Assembly (NCBI RefSeq): GCF_001663775.1
Contig: NZ_KV467168.1
Location: 534,420 to 598,419 of the forward strand
From: Arthrobacter sp. B6
GTDB taxonomy: Bacteria; Actinomycetota; Actinomycetes; Actinomycetales; Micrococcaceae
DNA: 64,000 nt
Direction: 5' to 3'
In this document: one piece after another, positions 1 through 8,626 of the stretch
How positions within the stretch are numbered: the first letter of the stretch is position 1
How the letters are laid out: each line of letters begins with the position of its first letter
Notes under the pieces: model-generated
The model's database searches: none
What the model was told of the DNA's origin: nothing
What the model saw: the letters and a program-made list of their open reading frames with translations, nothing else
Position numbers and translations under genes: made by a program

Positions 1-671
1 GCCGGAGAGAGTGCGGCGAGTCCCTCCACTGTGGTCGCCGGGCGTACGGTCTCATCTCGAGTATGGAGTGACCCGTCGGCGACAGTGACAGGGATGATCT
101 CGCCATCGAACGCCCCGCTTTCGGCAGCGCGCGCGGCGTGTGTGTGTGACCGCGCCGAGAATTCGTCAAGATCGTTCCGGGTCAGCCCCCAGCGCGATGC
201 GATGAGTTCGGCACCGATGCCCTGAGGCGGCAAGCTCGGGAAGCGCCGGGCGAGCGGTGCGAGCGGATCTCCGCCGCCGGTATTCGAGTACATCGGAATC
301 CGGCTCATGGATTCGACCCCGCCGGCGATGACGATGTCGTAGGCACCGGCCATTACGCCCTGCGCGGCGAAATGCGCGGCTTGCTGGCTGGACCCGCACT
401 GACGGTCGACGGTGGTGCCAGGAACATGGATCGGCAGTCCGGCCCCGAGCGCCGCGGTCCGGGCGATGTTAAGCGCCTGATCGCCGACCTGGCTGACGCA
501 TCCGGCGATGACGTCGTCAATGAGGCCCGGATCGATGCCGGTCCGTTCCACGAGTGCCGCAATCGTTGTCCCCAAGAGATCGGCCGGATGCACGCCGGAG
601 AGGGCCCCGCCAGGCTTTCCCTTCCCGGACGCCGTGCGAACGGCGTCGACGATCACTGCGTTTCGTATCAT
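1..671 (-). CDS. thiolase (acetyl-CoA acyltransferase), 3' end cut by window edge
   Basis: About 223 N-terminal residues of a degradative thiolase are visible, running off the left edge. It catalyses CoA-dependent cleavage of 3-ketoacyl-CoA. The nucleophilic cysteine is Cys92 in TTVDRQCGSSQQA, and GGVESMSRIPM is also typical of the family. The ATG shares a base with the TGA stop of the upstream ligase gene (TGATG), so the two are translationally coupled. It is the last visible gene of a leftward beta-oxidation operon. The C-terminal His and Cys motifs lie outside the window, so whether the gene is complete cannot be judged. Confidence 0.9.
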   Translation of the reverse strand, partial: MIRNAVIVDAVRTASGKGKPGGALSGVHPADLLGTTIAALVERTGIDPGLIDDVIAGCVSQVGDQALNIARTAALGAGLPIHVPGTTVDRQCGSSQQAAHFAAQGVMAGAYDIVIAGGVESMSRIPMYSNTGGGDPLAPLARRFPSLPPQGIGAELIASRWGLTRNDLDEFSARSHTHAARAAESGAFDGEIIPVTVADGSLHTRDETVRPATTVEGLAALSP

Positions 672-2371
672 CACTTCTCAATTCCTGTCTTGTCGTTAAT
701 CTCCTTGAGCCGCGCGCGAAGCGCCTTCTTGTCGAACTTCCCAGTGGTGCTACGCGGAATGCTGTCGAGACGCTCGAACGTTTCTGGTACCCACCACTTC
801 GGGACGCGCGAGAGCAGATGCTTCCGCAGCCCATCCACGTCCAGATCCTTCGGCGAGACGATGAATGCGTGCGGGCGCTCCGTCCACCGTTCGTCAGGTC
901 GGCCGACGACCGCCACCTCGTTGACGTCCGGATGATCCTGTAGCGCGACTTCCAGGTCAACCGACGAAATCCACTCGCCGCCCGACTTGATCATGTCCTT
1001 CGCGCGATCCGTGAGGGTGATCCATCCCTCCCGATCGATCGTCGCGATGTCTCCAGTCCGCAACCATCCGTCGCGGAACTTGCCGGCGACCTCCTCCGGT
1101 TCCAGCCCGTAGTAGTGCGAAGCGACCATCGGGCCGCGCACCTCGATCTCACCGTGCGCCTCACCGTCGTGAGGCAGGATGACGCCTTGGTCGTCGACGA
1201 GCCGCACTTCGTAAAGCGGGCTCACCTTTCCGCCGCGAACGCGCTTGGGCAGGCTCTGCTCGTGGGTCTCGGAGGGGTCAACGACCGTCACGGCGGCACC
1301 CGGATAGGTCTCGGTCATGCCCCACCCCGATACAACCTCGACATCAAAGTCGTGCATTCGGGTGATGAGGTCCCGGGGAACTTGGGTGCCACCCAGCAGG
1401 AGCTTGCGCAGCGACGAGAGAGTGTCCCAGCGGCGATCGTCCTCTTTGTGCTCGTCGAGGTGGTTGAGGAGGTCCATCCAGATCGTCGGCACGCCGCTCG
1501 ACCACGTGATGCCATGATCCCGAATGGTGCGCGCCAAGCTGGCCGGCTGGAGGAAGCGCCCCGGCATGACGAGATTGGAACCCGTCAGGATCGAGATAAA
1601 CGGCAGTCCCCATCCCATCGCGTGGAACAGCGATACCGCCGCGAGCACGACATCATGGCGTCGGATGCCGAAGACGTCTCCCCCAACCATCGTCAACGCA
1701 TGGAGGACGATGGATCGGTGCGAGTAGAGCACCCCCTTCGGATCGCCCGTCGTCCCCGACGTGTAGCAGAGTGCCGCGGCGCTGCGTTCGTCGAACTCGG
1801 GGAAGGCGTAGTCGCCGACCTCCTCGGCGATGAGTTCGTCGTAGCGGAAGATCGGTCGATCGATGCCAGGGACGTCGCCTGAGCCGATCACGACGACGAA
1901 CTCGACGTCCGGCATTTGGTCGAGTAGCGTGAAAATCTGAGGAGCGAGGGAGTCATCGACGATAAGGGCACGGTCACCAGCGTGGCGGGCAGTCCACGCG
2001 ATCTGGTCGTCGTGAATGCGCAGGTTGATGGTGTGGAGCACGGTACCCATGCCCATGACGCCCAGGTACGTCTCCATGTGCTCGACGCTGTTCCAAGCGA
2101 ACGACGCCACGCAGTCGCCGGGCCGGATGCCGCGCCGGTCCAAGGCAGCGGCTAGTCGTAAGCTGCGGCCGGCGACCTCGGCGAACGTGTGAGTGTCGAA
2201 CGTTCCCTCCGCGTCCCGGACGGAGAAGATGCAACTGTCGGGGTTGACGTGACGCATACGCCAGAAGAACTGGCCTGTTGTCAATGGAAAGTCCATCATT
2301 AGGCCCGGGCGGGTCGTCGCTGCCGTCGGTCGGTGTTCGGCGCCGCGGCTGCGGCTCGGTGTTGCGTCCAT
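671..2371 (-). CDS. medium/long-chain acyl-CoA synthetase (AMP-binding)
   Basis: A 566-residue adenylate-forming ligase, normal length for the AlkK/FadD-like family, which activates a carboxylic acid to its CoA thioester through an acyl-adenylate. The P-loop-like motif YTSGTTGDPKG lies near residue 203, GWGMTE near the middle, and the C-terminal catalytic lysine region STTGKFDKKAL is present. I chose the ATG at 2371 over the GTG nine bases upstream because GGAG sits at good spacing before it. The gene lies between the racemase-like gene and the thiolase in one leftward operon, so it probably supplies the acyl-CoA these enzymes process. The acid itself cannot be read from the sequence. Confidence 0.9.
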   Translation of the reverse strand: MDATPSRSRGAEHRPTAATTRPGLMMDFPLTTGQFFWRMRHVNPDSCIFSVRDAEGTFDTHTFAEVAGRSLRLAAALDRRGIRPGDCVASFAWNSVEHMETYLGVMGMGTVLHTINLRIHDDQIAWTARHAGDRALIVDDSLAPQIFTLLDQMPDVEFVVVIGSGDVPGIDRPIFRYDELIAEEVGDYAFPEFDERSAAALCYTSGTTGDPKGVLYSHRSIVLHALTMVGGDVFGIRRHDVVLAAVSLFHAMGWGLPFISILTGSNLVMPGRFLQPASLARTIRDHGITWSSGVPTIWMDLLNHLDEHKEDDRRWDTLSSLRKLLLGGTQVPRDLITRMHDFDVEVVSGWGMTETYPGAAVTVVDPSETHEQSLPKRVRGGKVSPLYEVRLVDDQGVILPHDGEAHGEIEVRGPMVASHYYGLEPEEVAGKFRDGWLRTGDIATIDREGWITLTDRAKDMIKSGGEWISSVDLEVALQDHPDVNEVAVVGRPDERWTERPHAFIVSPKDLDVDGLRKHLLSRVPKWWVPETFERLDSIPRSTTGKFDKKALRARLKEINDKTGIEK

Positions 2372-2425
2372 GTATTTCACTCCGTTGTGCTGTCGAAGGC
2401 CACCGCGAGAGGTGACCGATGCGGG

Positions 2426-3613
2426 TCAGGTCCGTCGCTGACGCGCCACCCCGCGCGCGATCAGGGAATCGATCTCGGTGTCGTCGAAGCCCGCATTCCG
2501 AAGGACGGCCACGGTGTCGGCGCCAGGGGCAACGGTCGGGGCTGCCGTCATCGTCTGGTACCGCGAGAAGCGGGGAGCCGGAGCCGGTTGAATCATCCCA
2601 TCGACGTCCGTGTAGACGCGGCGCGCGTCCAGGTGAACCTCGGAGAGCACGTCGGCTGGTCGGACGACGGGGCTTACGCAGGCATCCACTCCGTCGAAGG
2701 CGGTAAGCCAGTCCGACTGGGTGCGTTCGGCAATTGTCTCAACGAAGAGCGCGCGGGTCTGCGCCCAGTGCGACTTGTCGTGCTGCCCGAGGGCGTTGAG
2801 CTGGTCGGAGAGACCGAGAATGTCGATGAATCGGTTGTAGAACTGCGGTTCGATCGCGCCAACGGCGAGCCACTGGTCGTCGCGTGTGCGGAACACTCCG
2901 TAGAACGGTGCGCCGCCGTCGAAGAGATTCCCGCCGATGTCGCCGTCGTCCCACATGTCGTGACGGCGCATGGCGTGCAGCATCGCGGTGAACAGGGCCA
3001 CACCATCGACGATCGCCGCATCGACGATTTGCCCTGTGCCGGTTCGGGTCGCCTCGTGCACCGCGGCTAGCACTCCGAACGCCAGCAGCAGGCCCCCGCC
3101 GGCGAAGTCCCCCAGCATGTTCAGAGGAGCAACGGGCGTACCGTCCGGGCCGACGGCTCCGCCGAGCACGCCGCTTACCGCGAGGTAGTTGATGTCGTGT
3201 CCGGCGAAAGCAGAAAGCGGGCCGTCTTGGCCCCACCCCGTCATGCGGCCGATGACGAGCCGGGGATTGCGCGACCAAAGTGTCTCAGGAGCGAAGCCGA
3301 GCCGCTCGAGAACACCGGGCCTGAACCCTTCGATGAGCACGTCGACGTCGCCGATCAAACCCATCACCGCCGCAACGCCCTCGGGTGTCGTGATGTCGAG
3401 GGCGATCGATCGGCGGCCCCGAGTGAGAATGGAGTGGGCGAAGACGCTGATATCGGGGGCATCGACGTGTTCAACCCGCTCGATACGCGTCACCTCTGCG
3501 CCGAGGTCGCGGAGAAGCATGCCGCCGAAGGGGGCAGGTCCGATTCCTCCCAGTTCAAGCACCCGCAAACCGGTGAGCGGTCCGAACTGCTCAGAAGGGC
3601 TGCCTACTCCCAT
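2426..3613 (-). CDS. CoA-transferase family III protein, alpha-methylacyl-CoA racemase-like
   Basis: A 395-residue CaiB/BaiF-fold protein. GHDINY carries His139 and LGDFAGGG carries Asp169. This His/Asp pair has the 30-residue spacing of the catalytic His126/Asp156 of mycobacterial alpha-methylacyl-CoA racemase, so I favour racemase over CoA transferase. Such enzymes epimerise 2-methyl-branched acyl-CoAs before beta-oxidation, typical of isoprenoid and sterol side-chain degradation. The gene overlaps the crotonase gene by 10 bases and is co-transcribed with it. The exact substrate is unknown; formyl- or succinyl-CoA transferase activity remains possible. Confidence 0.85.
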   Translation of the reverse strand: MGVGSPSEQFGPLTGLRVLELGGIGPAPFGGMLLRDLGAEVTRIERVEHVDAPDISVFAHSILTRGRRSIALDITTPEGVAAVMGLIGDVDVLIEGFRPGVLERLGFAPETLWSRNPRLVIGRMTGWGQDGPLSAFAGHDINYLAVSGVLGGAVGPDGTPVAPLNMLGDFAGGGLLLAFGVLAAVHEATRTGTGQIVDAAIVDGVALFTAMLHAMRRHDMWDDGDIGGNLFDGGAPFYGVFRTRDDQWLAVGAIEPQFYNRFIDILGLSDQLNALGQHDKSHWAQTRALFVETIAERTQSDWLTAFDGVDACVSPVVRPADVLSEVHLDARRVYTDVDGMIQPAPAPRFSRYQTMTAAPTVAPGADTVAVLRNAGFDDTEIDSLIARGVARQRRT

Positions 3614-4431
3614 CGCGGCTCTCGCTTCTCTGCGAACGCCGCCATCCCCTCGATGCCTTCAGCGCTGGGGAAAGTGACGAGCGTAGTCTCATCGTTAATG
3701 TTCCAGGTGCGGTCGTCGCCCCAGTCTTTGCTCCACATTGACCCGTCGGTCGCGGAGCGGTAAACAGCCTTCTTGGTGAGCCGGACCGCGTTCGGGCCGT
3801 GGGACGCGATGCGTGCCGCGAGGATCATAGCCTGCTCGAGTACCTCATCAGGCGCGACTACACAGTTGATCAGACCCCATGACACCGCCGTCGCCGCATC
3901 GATAGGGTCTGCCGTCAGGAGCATCTCGAGCGATCGGCGCAGGCCGACGAACTCATGCAATCGGACCGCTCCCCCACCTGCGGCGAAGAGGCCCCAACTC
4001 ACCTCCGGGAATCCGAACTTCGACGTCGTCGACGCGACGATCAGGTCGCAAGCTAGGGCGATCTCCAGGCCGCCTCCCATCGCGTGCCCGTTTACGGCGG
4101 CGATGACAGGCTTGTCGCACCACTGCCGCACGATGCCGCCGAAATGCCACTCGGGGTGCTCAGGCGAGTGGACGCTGTCGGCGGTCAGGCCTCGCGCGAG
4201 TTCCTTGAGGTCCGCCCCGGCGGAGAACGCCGAACCTGTACCGGTGAGCACCACAACCCGCACACTCGGATTGGCGTTCGCCTCGGACAGGGCAGCGCCT
4301 AGGGCGGAGGAAACCTCAGCGTTAATGGCATTGCGCGCTTCCGGGCGATTAATCCGGATGACCTGCACATGATCGACCTTCTCGGTGACTACTAGCGATG
4401 CGTCGTCGGTCTTTGGCATGTTGTTAGTCAA
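3604..4431 (-). CDS. enoyl-CoA hydratase/isomerase (crotonase)
   Basis: A 275-residue crotonase-fold enzyme. The oxyanion-hole segments SAFSAGADLKEL and NGHAMGGGLEIALACDL are present, and both acidic residues expected for a hydratase are there: Glu in GGGLEIA and Glu in FPEVSWGLF. It probably adds water to a 2-enoyl-CoA. The start is uncertain: TTG at 4431 has GGTGA six bases upstream, whereas ATG at 4419 lacks a spaced ribosome site. It is the first gene of the leftward acyl-CoA operon, and the operator-like site at 4457-4468 lies just upstream of it. Confidence 0.88.
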   Translation of the reverse strand: MTNNMPKTDDASLVVTEKVDHVQVIRINRPEARNAINAEVSSALGAALSEANANPSVRVVVLTGTGSAFSAGADLKELARGLTADSVHSPEHPEWHFGGIVRQWCDKPVIAAVNGHAMGGGLEIALACDLIVASTTSKFGFPEVSWGLFAAGGGAVRLHEFVGLRRSLEMLLTADPIDAATAVSWGLINCVVAPDEVLEQAMILAARIASHGPNAVRLTKKAVYRSATDGSMWSKDWGDDRTWNINDETTLVTFPSAEGIEGMAAFAEKREPRWE

Positions 4432-4452
4432 TTCTTTTCACCCCGGAAATTT

Positions 4453-4481
4453 TACTTATCGCTCGCTAGCATAGGCGTGAA
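4453..4481 (-). promoter_or_regulatory. candidate promoter with operator site A (TATCGCTCGCTA)
   Basis: The 12-bp palindrome-like site occupies 4457-4468. Read leftward it lies between a weak -35 (TTCACG, 4476-4481) and a weak -10 (TAAGTA, 4453-4458) with 17-bp spacing, about 15 bases before the crotonase start. The same motif occurs at five other places in the window. It lies between the crotonase operon and the broken TetR gene, a classic place for an autoregulating repressor. Promoter strength is a guess. Confidence 0.6.
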
Positions 4482-4555
4482 TTGCGATGGAAGCAAGAAC
4501 CGCGCTCCCGCCCTGATCAAGCAATTGATAAGTTCGCAGCGCGGAGGGAGGAGCC

Positions 4556-5160
4556 ATGCGTGCAGGTGAAGTTGTGGGGCAGGCCCAGCTGGCTACCGAG
4601 ATGTTGCCGGACATTCTCGAGGCTTCCCTCGCGGAGTTCGTAGTTCACGGAGATGACGCGACGCTGGTTCGCACCATCACGAAACGTGTGGGTGTCACCA
4701 CCACACATCGGGACCCCTGGGGATGGTTCATTGACCCCTACTTCCAGAACGTTCATCGCGTACGTGAGAATTCCCTCTTGTTCGCGTAGTAGTAATACAG
4801 AAACGGGGCCTCGTCCTTGGCTGGCGGCCTTGGTCCGCTCGATCGTCGAGTACATGGCGCAACACTGGAATCCGGCATTCCTCAATCGCGAGATGCGGAG
4901 CCTGACACCGGAGACTTCGACCGTTATGCTGCTCGACGTGACTACATCGAGAACCTTGTCACCACCTGCCTGTGGCCCAGGGGTGCGAGGACGGCTCCTT
5001 CGCCACTCCACTCCCCCGCGAAGCGAGCCGCGCGATCCTCGGCATGTTGCCCGGTCTAAGTTTACTGGTTCAATCCCGGCGGCGCTTTGACGCCGCCGGA
5101 TGTCGCCGACCGCTGCGTCATGCTAGCTCGACGCGGTCCGGAGTTCAGGCGAAGACAGCC
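4556..5160 (+). pseudogene. TetR-family regulator, broken by several frameshifts
   Basis: A real start with a strong ribosome site (GGAGGGAGGAG) begins a TetR-like N-terminus (LPDILEASLAEFVVHG...VRTITKRVGVTT) in frame 2. Homology then moves to frame 3 (LVRSIVEYMAQHWNPAFLN), frame 2 (RYAARRDYIENLV), frame 1 (ILGMLPGLS) and back to frame 2 (YWFNPGGALTPPDVADRC, about 5063-5120). The total span fits a 200-residue TetR protein of the KstR2-like length class. In-frame stops near 4788 confirm that no full product is made. Operator-like sites at 4457 and 5233 flank it, so it was probably the local repressor. Confidence 0.75.
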
Positions 5161-5196
5161 CGGAGGAGCCTGTTTGCGTCGAGTAATTTGCTGGGC

Positions 5197-5245
5197 TTGA
5201 CAGTAAGCCGATCCACAAGCCACGATCGTAGTTAGCGAACGCTAA
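5197..5245 (+). promoter_or_regulatory. candidate promoter and operator site B (TTAGCGAACGCTAA)
   Basis: A consensus-like -35 (TTGACA, 5197-5202) is followed 18 bases later by a weak -10 (CACGAT, 5221-5226). The palindrome TTAGCG-AA-CGCTAA lies at 5232-5245, where a bound repressor would block initiation. AAAGGAGG follows at 5248-5255, ahead of the amidohydrolase ATG. This is the most symmetric of the six related sites. Confidence 0.6.
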
Positions 5246-5261
5246 GCAAAGGAGGCGCGGG

Positions 5262-6248
5262 ATGTCCGACAGTGGACTGCGGGGCGGTGACGTCGAAGAC
5301 GTTGTGAATCCGGATGTCGAAGTCATCGACGCTCATATGCACATCTGGGACGACAAGAAACCGCGGCTTCCCGACTACATGATCCCGGAGTTCCGTGCCG
5401 ATACGGAATCGGGACATCGCATTGTCGACTCCGTTTACGTCGAATGCGGGTGGGCGATTCGGCCCGACGGTCCGGAGCACCTCAGGTCGGTGGGGGAGAC
5501 GGAAGCGGTCGCGGTCGCTGCGGACACGGAGGGAGCTCCAGCCCTGTCGGGGATCATCTCGTTCACCGATCTCACCAGCCCGGAGTTGGGAGAGGCCCTC
5601 GATGCTCACGACCAGGCGGCTCGAGGCCGGTTCCGAGGGATCCGGCACTCGACCGCGTGGGACGAGGACCCGGCCGTTCCGCGACCGAAAGAGCAGCCCG
5701 CTCCCGAGCTCATGGACTCCGACCCATTCCGCGCCGGACTCAAGCTCGTCGGTGACCGCGGTTACCTGTTCGAAGCGTTCGTGTACCACCCCCAGATCTC
5801 AAAGCTGGCGAGTGCCACTCGTGCCGTCCCGGAGACGACGGTGGTGCTTGAGCACCTTGGGTCGCCGGCCGCAGTCGGCCGCCATGCCGGAAGGCCCGAC
5901 GAGGTCTTCGCCGAGTGGCGCGCCGGGATCGACGAGTTCAGCGAGCTCCCGAATACCTACCTCAAGATCGGGGGCCTGGGCTGGCCCCCAATGGCCGGCA
6001 CCCTTGCCGGGCGCGATACTCCGGTGTCGAGCGCCGAGATCGCAGATCACTGGGCTCCCTTCGTGTCATATGCGCTATCCGCCTTCGGAGCTCAGCGCTG
6101 CATCGCGGAGTCCAACTTCCCCATGGACCGCGGCGTTGCCAGCTACCGGACTCTATGGAATGCGATCAAACTCCTCCTAGCGGATCTCCCGGCGACCGAC
6201 CAGCACATGGTCCTCGGTGGCACAGCGCGGAAGCTGTACACCCTGTAA
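5262..6248 (+). CDS. amidohydrolase family (PF04909-type TIM barrel) hydrolase or decarboxylase
   Basis: A 328-residue protein with the metal-binding HxH at His25 and His27 (DAHMHIW), further conserved histidines in GIRHSTAWD and LEHLGSP, and the late ESNFPMD motif of this subfamily. Members hydrolyse lactones or ring-cleavage products, or decarboxylate aromatic acids. It has an excellent ribosome site (AAAGGAGG). It stands alone, rightward, behind operator site B, and so shares its likely regulator with the acyl-CoA operon. A role as lactone or cyclic-intermediate hydrolase in the same pathway is inference. Confidence 0.85.
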   Translation: MSDSGLRGGDVEDVVNPDVEVIDAHMHIWDDKKPRLPDYMIPEFRADTESGHRIVDSVYVECGWAIRPDGPEHLRSVGETEAVAVAADTEGAPALSGIISFTDLTSPELGEALDAHDQAARGRFRGIRHSTAWDEDPAVPRPKEQPAPELMDSDPFRAGLKLVGDRGYLFEAFVYHPQISKLASATRAVPETTVVLEHLGSPAAVGRHAGRPDEVFAEWRAGIDEFSELPNTYLKIGGLGWPPMAGTLAGRDTPVSSAEIADHWAPFVSYALSAFGAQRCIAESNFPMDRGVASYRTLWNAIKLLLADLPATDQHMVLGGTARKLYTL

Positions 6249-6310
6249 TTTGGCAGCGGCCGGGGAGAGTCGTCTCGCCTGACGCCGAAGAGTGAGCAAC
6301 TGGAGAGTCC

Positions 6311-7000
6311 TAGGGTGTGTTACTAAACCCCATTGAGGGCGTGTTGCGGTGGCTGGGTGATGAACGACGCTTTCTGGTCCTGACGAGGTGTGGTCCGTGA
6401 TCGGTCCCCTGTTCCCGGCATAGAAGGGCAACGTGCGCCCGGTCGCGAATCGGCGCCTAATCGTGGAGGGGACTGCATGGAAGTTTCGAACCGGGGCGCC
6501 GTGGCGGGACCTTCCCGCGCACTTCGGGAACTGGAACTCCGTACTCAAGAATTTCGACCGCTGGGCCAAAGATGGCACGTGGACGAAAGTACTCGAACAC
6601 GTCCAGACCCGAGCGGAGACCTTGGGCGATCTTGATTGGGTTGCCTCAATTGATTCCAGGATCGTGCGCCTCCGCCAGCACGGAGCGACCCTTCCACGCC
6701 TCACAGGGGGACCCGTCAAATTACAGAAACTCGGCATCGAACTGCCTGACCACGCGATCGGACGTTCCCGCGGTGGCCTGACATCCAAGGGGCACATGGC
6801 CACCCACGGCAAAGGGCAAAAACTCTCAGCCGTCCTTACGGCCGGCAACCTGAATGACACGACCATAGGCCACCGCTCTCGAGGAGATTCGGGTCCCATG
6901 TCCTGGAAGGGGAATACCGCGCACCCCCTCGGGACCGCGTTTTGGCAGATAAGGGCTACACGTGTGTTGGTGATTTTGTCTCCTTCCACCCCTGCCGTCC
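6311..7000 (+). pseudogene. IS5-family (IS427-like) transposase remnant
   Basis: In one frame WSVIGPLFPA is followed by an in-frame TAG at 6421, then RPVANRRLIVEGTAWKFRTG, APWRDLPAHFGNWNSV and the later HMATHGKGQKLSAVLTAGN, all characteristic of IS5-type DDE transposases. Homology then shifts frame to LADKGYTCVG near 6942. The 3' end is lost into a beta-lactamase-like remnant. GGGTGTGTTACTAAACCCC near 6312 resembles an IS left end; no right inverted repeat was found. The element is dead. Confidence 0.75.
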
Positions 7001-7004
7001 GATT

Positions 7005-7190
7005 CGTCGCTCAGTCCGCATCACAGTCGACGATGATCTCATTTTCAACTGCGACCGCGACGGACGCCGACGCCCAAACCCTTGGTGAAGTTGGATTGGA
7101 ACGGCTCGCGAACAGCCTCCAAGCGCACGGCGCACCGTCCTCGCACGCGCACACAGTGACCAGACTTCCATTGTTGTTGACGAACCCGTG
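7005..7190 (-). pseudogene. N-terminal fragment of a beta-lactamase-fold esterase
   Basis: Read leftward, this stretch encodes LEAVREPFQSNFTKGLG in one frame, then ASASVAVAVENEIIVDC in another. The intact esterase at 28240-29388 reads FEAVREAFEKNFEKGLEVG and ASVAVAVEGELVVDL at its N-terminus. The fragment is therefore a diverged, frameshifted copy of the first 45 or so codons. It abuts the IS5-type remnant, which may have caused the truncation. Confidence 0.65.
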
Positions 7191-7199
7191 GCGCCACTA

Positions 7200-7739
7200 A
7201 CGCGTGGGGCTCTTGGCGCGCAGGGCATAGGCGGCGTCTACTGACGCCTTCCAATCGCGCCCCCGAGTGCCTTACAAACACGGCAGCGTACAGTACGTCG
7301 ATTTGACAATCGACGCGTTGACCTAAAACCTTCACGTAACCGCAGTGGTTATTTTGCCTCAGTGGGAAACCTCCAAGAGTGCGTTGCCCTGCCTCAGGAA
7401 AAACCTCCGCGTGTTGCACGGCGCCGGGGATGCCGGGCTGCGGTTATGCCCTTTTCATGGAGGTGGCGAGGACGCAGAAACATGCCGCGACGTCGAAGAA
7501 GGCCCTTGCCTACAGGAGCGCGGCCCCGATCGATCACGGGCTTTCCCGAGCAGGCGCGGCACCAGGTGTTTTCGTCGACCTCTTGGCTGGAGGTGGTCAT
7601 CGCGGTAGCACGAAGCGGCCCGGGATTGTGTCAACGTCCGGCTTGGCACCGCGCTGGTCCATGCTGGATCGGCCGAGAAGGTGCCAAACAAATTGACTTC
7701 AGGGGCGCAGGCGTCTTGGTGGATATCGCAGCGCCGAGC
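7200..7739. other. region without a recognisable gene
   Basis: About 540 bases between the esterase fragment and the IclR gene. Several open frames exist on both strands, but none has a convincing ribosome site, a known motif or protein-like composition. The neighbouring decay suggests old scrambled sequence. Confidence 0.5.
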
Positions 7740-8516
7740 CTACTGCTCCGCGAGCGTGACTGCTGACACGAGAGCTGCGACCAGCGCAGACTCGGTTCGC
7801 TCGTAGCGGCTGGAGGGAACTGTCACCGCCAAGGCAGCGACGACACGTCCGTCAGTGCGGATCGGGGCGCTCAATGACCGAACGTCCTCCCGGTATTCGC
7901 CGCGGTCGTAGAGGATGCCGGTGCGTCGTATCTCGGCCATTTGGGATTCGAGGCCGGCTCGATCGCTTACCGTCATGGGCGTGAATCGGGTGAAATCCAG
8001 GTTATCCAGGATCGATGAGCGCTGTTCCTCGTCGGCGAAGGCGAGGAGTACCTTGGCGCTTGCTCGTGCGTGCACATCACCGGTGAAACCCACTTCGAGG
8101 CCGGCGACCCGCACGGCCTGGGACCCTTCGACCATGGCGAGGATGCGGATCTCGCCACGGAACCAGCCGGTGAGATACGCCGTTTCGCGGGTGGTTTCGG
8201 CGAGTTGCCTGAGGGCCTGCCTGTGTTTGGCGTCCACGCGTACGCGCAGGCTGGGCGAGTTGGCGATGTCGATGGCGCTGAAGCCGAGCGTGTATCGCTT
8301 GCCCGACTCCTTGCTCAGCAGTTTTTCTTCCTCAAGGGTCGCGAGCAGGTGGTAGGCCGTGGGCATGGAGAGGCCAACGATCGACGCGACCTCGGTCGCG
8401 GTGAGTCCATGCCGTGACCGCGCGACCGCGAGCAGGATACGCGAAGCCCGGGCGACGGATTGGATCACCTGGCGTTGTTTTCCGGATTCTACTTCGCTTA
8501 TCGACGCTGCATTCAT
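7740..8516 (-). CDS. IclR-family transcriptional regulator
   Basis: A 258-residue protein of typical IclR length. It has an N-terminal winged helix-turn-helix (residues about 18-80, including GLTATEVASIVGLSMPTAYHLL) and a C-terminal effector domain (ASAKVLLAFADEEQRSSIL; DRGEYREDVRSLSAPIR). It is divergent from the carboxylase/pca operon and very probably controls it. IclR proteins often govern beta-ketoadipate genes (PcaR, PcaU). Effector unknown. Confidence 0.9.
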   Translation of the reverse strand: MNAASISEVESGKQRQVIQSVARASRILLAVARSRHGLTATEVASIVGLSMPTAYHLLATLEEEKLLSKESGKRYTLGFSAIDIANSPSLRVRVDAKHRQALRQLAETTRETAYLTGWFRGEIRILAMVEGSQAVRVAGLEVGFTGDVHARASAKVLLAFADEEQRSSILDNLDFTRFTPMTVSDRAGLESQMAEIRRTGILYDRGEYREDVRSLSAPIRTDGRVVAALAVTVPSSRYERTESALVAALVSAVTLAEQ

Positions 8517-8549
8517 TGCTTAATCCGTCCCGCTGACGCCAAAAAATAC

Positions 8550-8578
8550 TTGACTTTGTTAGCAAATCATTCCATAGT
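8550..8578 (+). promoter_or_regulatory. candidate promoter of the carboxylase operon
   Basis: TTGACT (8550-8555), 17 bases, then CATAGT (8573-8578). The spacer contains the short dyad TTTG-TTAG-CAAA (8555-8566), a plausible IclR-type operator between the divergent IclR and carboxylase genes. Confidence 0.4.
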
Positions 8579-8626
8579 GTGGCAGATTCTGAAACTCACT
8601 TTCACTATCTTGACACAAGGAGAGCG

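Noticed and set aside
1115..1882. 255-codon open frame on the plus strand
   Set aside because: It is the antisense shadow of the acyl-CoA synthetase gene. The opposite strand has clear family motifs; this one has none.
2333..3070. 245-codon open frame on the plus strand
   Set aside because: Antisense of the racemase-like gene; common in high-GC DNA and without motifs.
5079..5098. GC-rich hairpin GGCGGCG/CGCCGCC as terminator
   Set aside because: It falls in the former coding sequence of the TetR gene (Gly-Gly-Ala-Leu-Thr-Pro-Pro) and has no T-run.
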